From the NCBI GenBank assembly GCA_035310125.1, contig DATGEP010000188.1:1-8931 (forward strand): DNA of 8,931 nt, in the 5' to 3' direction. Of the stretch, positions 1 to 4,373 are shown piece after piece. The notes beneath the pieces were generated by a model. It ran no database searches and was not told the DNA's origin. It saw nothing but the letters and a program-made list of their open reading frames with translations. The DNA comes from DATGEP01 sp035310125. GTDB lineage: Bacteria > Chloroflexota > Ktedonobacteria > Ktedonobacterales > JADMIN01. Made by a program: the position numbers and the translations under genes. Positions within the stretch are counted from its first letter, which is position 1. Each line of letters starts with the position of its first letter.

Positions 1-1
1 T

Positions 2-688
2 TCCTTCGAGGAACAGTTCCAATTCAAGTCCAACCCTGACTTCTGGCGTGCGAAGATAACGCGCAACATGGAGCGCGACCGGGAGGTAAATGAGCGGCTC
101 GCGGCACAAGGCTGGCACGTGTTACGGGTGTGGGAGAGCGATGTGTTGCGAGATACCCACGAATGTGTCATGCGTGTAGTCGAGGCACTCGGAAACCGCA
201 AGGATGCCACCGTTAGCGACCAGATAGCCAAGACTCCTCCCGACATCGCCGATAAAGGCGGGCGACAAATGGAACTTGCGGAAATGGAACGTATGGTAGC
301 TGTGGTGGATGGCCTGATTGAAGCGGAGGCGGGCGACTATTACGGAAACCGCCAGGGAGCATGCGACCAAGTGAATGGTATCCTCGCGCGGGTGGCTCGT
401 AACCTTGGCTATCCAGCGATACTTATCCGAGGGTACGTTGGGGATGAAGATGCCGCGCACGTTTGGGTCCGTATAGGTGACCTGAATATTGACCTCGCGG
501 GTGAGCAATTCGGGCGTGAGCGGGTACGGTCGTTCACCACTGACCCCGATTACCACGCCGTCCAGACTGAGCTACCTGGCGAACGCACGCAGATGTACGC
601 GGAAGATGAAGCCATCGTGCAGCGTGCGACGGCGGCCCTGCGCATAAAATCGAGAGTAAAGGATAGGGCCAACAAGTCCAGTAAGTAG
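2..688 (+). CDS. Vsr-type mismatch endonuclease C-terminus joined in frame to a transglutaminase-like domain (5'-partial)
   Basis: The reading frame is open from the left edge, so the gene starts outside the window. Residues encoded before ATG 68 plus the next ~40 match the end of very-short-patch repair endonucleases: FWRAKI, then ERDREVNERL, then GWHVLRVWE. Vsr nicks beside T:G mismatches left by deaminated 5-methylcytosine. The catalytic N-terminal part is not in view. After a polar linker of about 25 residues comes a second domain. Numbering from ATG 68, it has Cys99 at the start of a helix (ACDQVNGILARVARNLGYPA), His131 in AHVWV and Asp142 in NIDLAGEQF. This Cys-His-Asp order and spacing fit the transglutaminase/cysteine-protease-like fold. 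The Ser in VWES stands where E. coli Vsr has a zinc-binding Cys. An alternative is a separate gene starting at ATG 269, which has AAAGG about ten bases upstream, but no stop codon separates the two parts. Domain identities are moderately sure; one polypeptide is the simplest reading. Confidence 0.7.
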   Translation, partial: SFEEQFQFKSNPDFWRAKITRNMERDREVNERLAAQGWHVLRVWESDVLRDTHECVMRVVEALGNRKDATVSDQIAKTPPDIADKGGRQMELAEMERMVAVVDGLIEAEAGDYYGNRQGACDQVNGILARVARNLGYPAILIRGYVGDEDAAHVWVRIGDLNIDLAGEQFGRERVRSFTTDPDYHAVQTELPGERTQMYAEDEAIVQRATAALRIKSRVKDRANKSSK

Positions 689-750
689 TAGGCACAACGA
701 GCGTAGTCAGGCGTAGTCTGAACCTTGCGGCCCTATTTCGTCTCTCAACC

Positions 751-837
751 ATGACAATGAGTGAGGCAGTTGGCGTCTGGATGCTGGCTACCCCGCTCAT
801 TATCCTGGTAGTTGGGTTACGGGAGTCGAAGCCCTAG
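751..837 (+). CDS. possible 28-aa single-span membrane peptide
   Basis: A short frame (ATG 751, TAG 835-837) encodes 28 residues with a hydrophobic stretch, VWMLATPLIILVVGL, capped by charged residues (RESKP), as in a tiny membrane peptide. ATG 757 is an alternative start. No convincing ribosome binding site precedes either start, and the frame is short enough to arise by chance. It sits between the Vsr-like gene and the hairpins that follow the recombinase. I recognise no family. Confidence 0.2.
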   Translation: MTMSEAVGVWMLATPLIILVVGLRESKP

Positions 838-880
838 TGAACCGCACTGCGGTTCACGTCGCCGTGAGGCTTTGCCTCAC
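837..880. terminator. two tandem hairpins between convergent genes
   Basis: The first hairpin is a perfect 9-bp stem, GTGAACCGC (837-845) with GCGGTTCAC (849-857), and a 3-base loop. The second is a perfect 7-bp stem, GTGAGGC (864-870) with GCCTCAC (874-880), and a TTT loop. They lie just past the stop codon of the minus-strand recombinase (884-886) and after the plus-strand cargo, so a bidirectional terminator is plausible. No run of T follows either stem, so this may instead be a repeat or a protein-binding site. Confidence 0.5.
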
Positions 881-883
881 AAG

Positions 884-1798
884 CTAGCGTCTCCCAACCA
901 TCGTATCGAGCACGCTCAGTCCCTTCCTGGCATCGTGGGCGGTGAACGCTTTCAGGTACTCCATCGTCACCTTCAACTCGGTGTGTCCCATGAGGATTGA
1001 AAGCTGAAAGATGTTGCCGCCTGCCTTGATGTAGTTGTATGCGTAGGTGTGTCGGAAGGTGTGGGCTGACACGCGAACGCCGTTAAAGCTGGACGCGCCT
1101 GCTGCATCCCTGAGACGGTAAAGCATCTGGTCTAATCCATTCGGAGTAAGCTGGCCCCTATCGCCTAAGAACACGAGTGGGCTATCCGGTGCATGCCGGT
1201 GCCGATGGATGTACCAGTGCAGCGTGTTACGAGCCTGTCTCCCCAACCCAACCACACGCCACTTGTCGCCCTTTCCGTGAACCTGTAGCCACGCATCTTC
1301 CCTGTCGAAGTGGACGTTGGGCATCGTAAGCGTGCAAAGCTCGTTGGCTCTGATACCAGTGTCGAGCAGAACCGAGATGATGGTTTTGTCGCGTTCCGGG
1401 TGTGTACTCATGCTGGCAGCACGAAGCAGACGGTCAATATGCAACGGCGTAAAGACGGCAATCACCTTGCCTTCACGCTTTGGCATCGGGAGCTTATGCG
1501 TTACCTTTACGTCAACTAGCCCACGTTCTGCTGCCCAATTGAGGAATGCCTTGAGTGCCCTGGCGTACGCATGCACCGTATGGCTGCTAACGAGCGTTCC
1601 CTTCTGTGGGTTCATTCGCTGCCCAACGAAACGCAAGTAGGGAACAACGATGTCTTTGGTGATGTCCGAGCAGTCTGTTATTCCCTGTTGGGTACAGAAG
1701 TCCACAAACACACGCATCTGCAAGTCGTACCATTCGCGGGTTTTGGGGGAGTAGTCGCGTGCGTAGAGCCAGGCGGTGACAGCCTCGTTGGGGTGCAT
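884..1798 (-). CDS. tyrosine recombinase / integrase (XerC/D-like, 304 aa)
   Basis: It catalyses site-specific DNA cleavage and joining through a 3'-phosphotyrosyl intermediate. The N-terminal ~100 residues form the SAM-like core-binding domain (ARDYSPKTREWY through ALKAFLNWAAERGL). The catalytic domain follows from about residue 112. All expected active-site residues are present: Arg150 in TGIRANEL, Lys176 in HGKGDKWR, His246 and Arg249 in SAHTFRHTYA, His272 in LMGHTEL and Tyr281 in TMEYLK. At 304 residues it is the short form, with no extra arm-binding domain. ATG 1798 is preceded by GGAG (1808-1811) at nine bases. The start lies 75 bases from a tRNA-Arg half, which fits an integrase beside its own attachment site. 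It is intact and likely functional. A chromosomal Xer dimer-resolution enzyme is less likely in this context. The tRNA promoter at 1922-1950 points into it. Confidence 0.93.
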   Translation of the reverse strand: MHPNEAVTAWLYARDYSPKTREWYDLQMRVFVDFCTQQGITDCSDITKDIVVPYLRFVGQRMNPQKGTLVSSHTVHAYARALKAFLNWAAERGLVDVKVTHKLPMPKREGKVIAVFTPLHIDRLLRAASMSTHPERDKTIISVLLDTGIRANELCTLTMPNVHFDREDAWLQVHGKGDKWRVVGLGRQARNTLHWYIHRHRHAPDSPLVFLGDRGQLTPNGLDQMLYRLRDAAGASSFNGVRVSAHTFRHTYAYNYIKAGGNIFQLSILMGHTELKVTMEYLKAFTAHDARKGLSVLDTMVGRR

Positions 1799-1873
1799 AC
1801 GTCATGTCTCCGTGTCTGTTGACGCACACACCGCAGAAACCCGGAATTTAAGCCCACTCACGCCCCAACCATA

Positions 1874-1911
1874 TCCGAAGTCAGGTGCTCTATCCACTGA
1901 GCTACGGGCGC
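1874..1911 (-). pseudogene. 5' half of tRNA-Arg(UCG), cut at the anticodon loop; probable attachment-site half
   Basis: Read on the minus strand from 1911, the sequence gives a normal tRNA 5' half. It has acceptor strand GCGCCCG, then TA, then a D-arm with stem GCTC/GAGC and loop AGTGGATA, then anticodon-stem strand CCTGA and anticodon loop CTTCGGA with anticodon TCG (Arg). The returning anticodon-stem strand should be TCAGG but reads TATGG. After that no T-arm and no CGGGCGC acceptor strand can be found. The rest of the tRNA is therefore missing here, consistent with a recombination crossover in or just after the anticodon loop. The 3' half should lie at the far end of the element, outside the window. 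A tRNA intron was considered, but no 3' exon is present in the window. Confidence 0.75.
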
Positions 1912-1921
1912 TGGCACATGC

Positions 1922-1950
1922 AGCGTAGCACCGCGCCGAATGAACGTCAA
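1922..1950 (-). promoter_or_regulatory. sigma-70-type promoter of the tRNA-Arg gene, now facing the integrase
   Basis: On the minus strand TTGACG (1945-1950) and TACGCT (1922-1927) are separated by exactly 17 bases, and the tRNA 5' end follows 10 bases after the -10 box. The -35 box matches the consensus in five of six positions. Its transcript would run through the tRNA half and reach the integrase ATG about 115 bases later, with no visible terminator between. Confidence 0.65.
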
Positions 1951-1970
1951 GGGCGGTGATGTGATACACT
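1941..1970 (+). promoter_or_regulatory. possible promoter of the HtrA-like gene
   Basis: TGAACG (1941-1946) and TACACT (1965-1970) lie 18 bases apart on the plus strand and would give an untranslated leader of about 110 bases. The -35 box is a weak match. It overlaps the -35 box of the divergent tRNA promoter, so the two promoters may interfere. No heat-shock CIRCE-type inverted repeat is seen. Confidence 0.3.
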
Positions 1971-2070
1971 CCGGTCAATAGCTCTTTCGTTTTCATAACA
2001 CTTCCCTCTGCGAAACGCACTGGAGCGCGTGGTGCGACCTCAACGCCGAACCGAGCGGACAGGGGGAAGT

Positions 2071-2077
2071 GAGGAGG
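2071..2077 (+). promoter_or_regulatory. ribosome binding site that sets the HtrA start
   Basis: GAGGAGG is a strong Shine-Dalgarno sequence nine bases before ATG 2087. It lies inside the frame that would be translated from the upstream GTG 2069, and that GTG has a purine tract only two bases away. This favours ATG 2087. Confidence 0.75.
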
Positions 2078-2086
2078 CTTATAGAC

Positions 2087-3142
2087 ATGGCGTGGTTTGG
2101 ACACTCGGAGGACGAGCGGCAGGCGGGCACGAAAGGCAGCACGACGCCTGCTGATGCAGAGGCGCTGGACGCGTATTCGCGGGCCATCATCAACGTCGTC
2201 GAGACGGTGGGGCCAGCGGTCGTGCAGATCGGCGTGCAGAAGGCTGTGATGGAGCGCACAGCGATGGGCGTGGGACGCCGGATCGCTGAAGGCGCTGGCT
2301 CAGGCGTCATCTTCGCTCCGGATGGCTACATCCTGACGAATAGCCACGTGGTGGACGGCGCACGAACGATTATCGTGACGCTTGCCGATGGGCACGACCT
2401 GCCCGGAACCGTCATCGGCGAAGACCCAGAGACGGATGTGGCAGTGGTGCGCATCTCGGCGCCGGATGGATTGAAGCTGCCCGCCGCGCGGCTGGGCAAC
2501 TCGGATAAACTGCTGGTGGGGCAGCTCGTCGTTGCTATTGGGAGCCCCGCCGGACTGCAAAGCACCGTTACGTCGGGCATTATCAGCGCGCTACACCGAA
2601 CACTGCCAGGCTATGGCGGCCGGCTCATCGAGGATATCATTCAGACGGATGCGCCGATCAATCCGGGTAATTCGGGCGGTCCGCTGGTCAATTCGCGCGG
2701 CGAAGTTATCGGAATCAACGTGGCGATGCTTCAACAGACGCAGGGCCTCTCTTTCGCTATTCCCATCAACACGGTCAACTGGGTCGCCTCGCATCTCATG
2801 CGCGATGGCGCGGTGCGCCGACCGGTGATTGGCATCGCGGGACAGTCCATCCTCTTGCCGCAATCGTTGCGGCGCTCGCTGCGCCTGGAAAAGCCCAGCG
2901 CCGTCGAGGTGGTGCAGATCGAGCCAGGCGGCCCAGCAGAGCGCGGGGGATTGCGGCCAGGCGATGTCATCTATAAGCTGGACGAGCATCCAGTGGATAC
3001 CGTGGATGCGTTGCGGCGCAATCTGGAGCGTATGGCGGATGGGACGCGAGTCCGCATCGGCCTGGCGCGGCCAACCGGTGTAGGCACGGCGCAGGCCGCG
3101 GAGGTCGTCGTAAGCGTGCGCGTGCCGCAGGCGCGGCGATAG
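2087..3142 (+). CDS. htrA: HtrA/DegP-type trypsin-like serine protease with one PDZ domain
   Basis: It is a protein quality-control protease that cleaves misfolded proteins. Counting from ATG 2087 (351 aa), the triad is His87 in LTNSHVVDG, Asp117 in PETDVAVVRI and Ser196 in NPGNSGGPL. These motifs are nearly identical to the HtrA consensus. The trypsin-like domain spans about residues 35-235 and a single PDZ domain about 250-345 (EPGGPAERGGLRPGDVIYKL). The N-terminus (MAWFGHSEDERQ) is short and polar, with no signal peptide or membrane anchor, unlike most HtrA/DegP proteins. As written it is therefore cytoplasmic or exported by an unseen route. It is transcribed alone and ends at a hairpin shared with the converging pcm gene. 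Function is confident; location is inferred. Confidence 0.93.
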   Translation: MAWFGHSEDERQAGTKGSTTPADAEALDAYSRAIINVVETVGPAVVQIGVQKAVMERTAMGVGRRIAEGAGSGVIFAPDGYILTNSHVVDGARTIIVTLADGHDLPGTVIGEDPETDVAVVRISAPDGLKLPAARLGNSDKLLVGQLVVAIGSPAGLQSTVTSGIISALHRTLPGYGGRLIEDIIQTDAPINPGNSGGPLVNSRGEVIGINVAMLQQTQGLSFAIPINTVNWVASHLMRDGAVRRPVIGIAGQSILLPQSLRRSLRLEKPSAVEVVQIEPGGPAERGGLRPGDVIYKLDEHPVDTVDALRRNLERMADGTRVRIGLARPTGVGTAQAAEVVVSVRVPQARR

Positions 3143-3146
3143 AAGG

Positions 3147-3168
3147 ATGACAGGCGGCAACCTGTCAT
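3147..3168. terminator. hairpin between convergent htrA and pcm
   Basis: A perfect 8-bp stem, ATGACAGG (3147-3154) with CCTGTCAT (3161-3168), encloses a 6-base loop. It begins five bases after the HtrA stop codon and touches the pcm stop codon (3168-3170). The position suits a bidirectional terminator, though there is no long T-run on either side. Confidence 0.6.
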
Positions 3169-4373
3169 TACGCCTCTCCTGTCCACACGTCGAAGACGAA
3201 GTGGCGGCGTGATACACGGCTGGCTCCTGGAGGTGGTAGGGCGGCGGCGGCGGCGCGTGGGTGAGCGACGACATGCCGCCGCTCAATCGGCTGATAGCTG
3301 GCTGACGGCCAGCCCGGCAGCTCGGCTTCGAGGATGCGCTCGGCGGCGGGAGTGCCGAAAGCCAGCAACATCGGCAAGGTGTTGGCGAAGAGCACGAGCG
3401 AAGGACCTCCCTCCGATTCCCCCACGTAGATGCCCCAGCGCCCCCGGACGCGGGTCCGTTGAGGCGTCTTGCGCTCCGTGAAGATTGTGAGCACAGTGTA
3501 CCCGCGCAGTCCGAGATATTGCTGGATGGCGGAAGTTGGTGGGTGCGTCCAGAGGCGGCGTCGTGGGCGCGTGCGCAGCATTGAAGAGATGGGACCGGCG
3601 AGGTCGGCGGAGTGCTCGGCGAAGAGCCTGCGCCCATCCGCCAGCGGAATCCACTGATCGGGTCCAGCTTCGGCGCCGCGCAGCCGCATGAAACCGCACG
3701 GGGCGAGCGATTCGCTAATCAGCGCACTATCGCGCTTGCGGAAAGCGACGCTGGCCTCCGCGCCACCCAGCAGCAGAGGCAGCAACAGGATGCCGCCCTC
3801 GGCAAGTTGCTCGAACCAGGCGGGGGCGATGTCGAGGGCGCCGACCGTCAAAATGACGCGGTCGTAAGGGGCACCTTCGGGCCAGCCGGCGGCGCCGTCG
3901 CTGGCGACGGCGCGCACCTGAGGGTAGCCGGCGGCGTTCAGATGCTCGCGGGCCTCGGCAACGATCTCTGGGTCTATATCTACGGTGGTGATGTGCCCCA
4001 GCGGCCCCACAAGCTCCGCTATCAGCGCAGCGTTGTAGCCGGTGCCGGCGCCAATTTCCAACACGTTCATATCCGGGGCAAGCTGAAGCTGCTCAAGCAT
4101 GATGGCGACAATGGCTGGTTGCGAGGCGGAACTGACCGCGACGGCGCCCTCCCAGTGTGTCGCGATGGCACTATCGGCGTACGCCTGCTCAGGCGGGATG
4201 CCGGGCAAGAAAAGGTGACGCGGAACGGCGCGCAGCGCCCGCTCTACGGCAGGCTCGTGGAGGGCATCATTCGCCTTCAGGGCGCTAATCAGCCGCTCGC
4301 GCAGCTCGTCCGGCGCCGGCAGCTGATCGTCGCTTGCGGGCATCGTATTGTCATCCGGCAGCGGGCGCTCCAT
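3168..4373 (-). CDS. pcm: protein-L-isoaspartate O-methyltransferase with a long C-terminal extension
   Basis: PCMT transfers a methyl group from S-adenosylmethionine to isoaspartyl residues and so starts repair of aged proteins in the cytoplasm. Counting from ATG 4373 (401 aa), the signature VSSASQP (80-86), SAM-binding motif VLEIGAGTGYNAA (104-116) and acidic motif TVDIDPEIV (130-138) are all present. The start at 4373 is chosen because AGAGG stands eight bases upstream. It overlaps the last 23 bases of purL in another frame, which suggests translational coupling. A longer frame back to 4496 would run far into purL and is unlikely. Typical PCMTs have about 210 residues. Here some 180 follow the methyltransferase core, including an Arg-rich stretch (RTRPRRRLW) and a proline/alanine-rich tail. 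I recognise no named domain in the extension. ATG 4343, just past the purL stop, is another possible start. Confidence 0.88.
   Translation of the reverse strand: MERPLPDDNTMPASDDQLPAPDELRERLISALKANDALHEPAVERALRAVPRHLFLPGIPPEQAYADSAIATHWEGAVAVSSASQPAIVAIMLEQLQLAPDMNVLEIGAGTGYNAALIAELVGPLGHITTVDIDPEIVAEAREHLNAAGYPQVRAVASDGAAGWPEGAPYDRVILTVGALDIAPAWFEQLAEGGILLLPLLLGGAEASVAFRKRDSALISESLAPCGFMRLRGAEAGPDQWIPLADGRRLFAEHSADLAGPISSMLRTRPRRRLWTHPPTSAIQQYLGLRGYTVLTIFTERKTPQRTRVRGRWGIYVGESEGGPSLVLFANTLPMLLAFGTPAAERILEAELPGWPSASYQPIERRHVVAHPRAAAAALPPPGASRVSRRHFVFDVWTGEA

Larger units (their letters stand above)
1..1873. mobile_element. right end of an integrated element (genomic island or prophage-like), left end outside the window
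   Basis: Three things mark this stretch as acquired. It carries a complete tyrosine recombinase next to a tRNA-Arg fragment that breaks off in the anticodon loop, a classic integration spot. Its cargo includes a Vsr-type endonuclease, often carried with DNA methylation genes on islands. Its base composition is less G+C-rich than the purL region. The boundary on the right is placed where tRNA homology ends (about 1873). The left boundary is not visible, and no structural phage or conjugation genes are seen, so the kind of element cannot be named. Confidence 0.6.

Noticed and set aside
815..836. T-arm-like sequence (GGGCTTCGACTCCC on the minus strand)
   Set aside because: The stem has mismatches and is not followed by an acceptor strand that pairs with GCGCCCG, so it is not the missing tRNA half.
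1799..1873. Intact tRNA or intron-containing tRNA
   Set aside because: After the anticodon loop only part of the stem pairs, and no T-arm or CGGGCGC acceptor strand follows. I found no 3' exon elsewhere in the window.
2069..2086. GTG start for HtrA six codons upstream
   Set aside because: The strong GAGGAGG site lies inside those codons and is well spaced for ATG 2087, whereas the GTG has a purine tract only two bases away.
2591..3637. 348-aa minus-strand frame across htrA and the end of pcm
   Set aside because: It runs through the convergent hairpin and opposite the catalytic part of HtrA; composition is that of a shadow frame.
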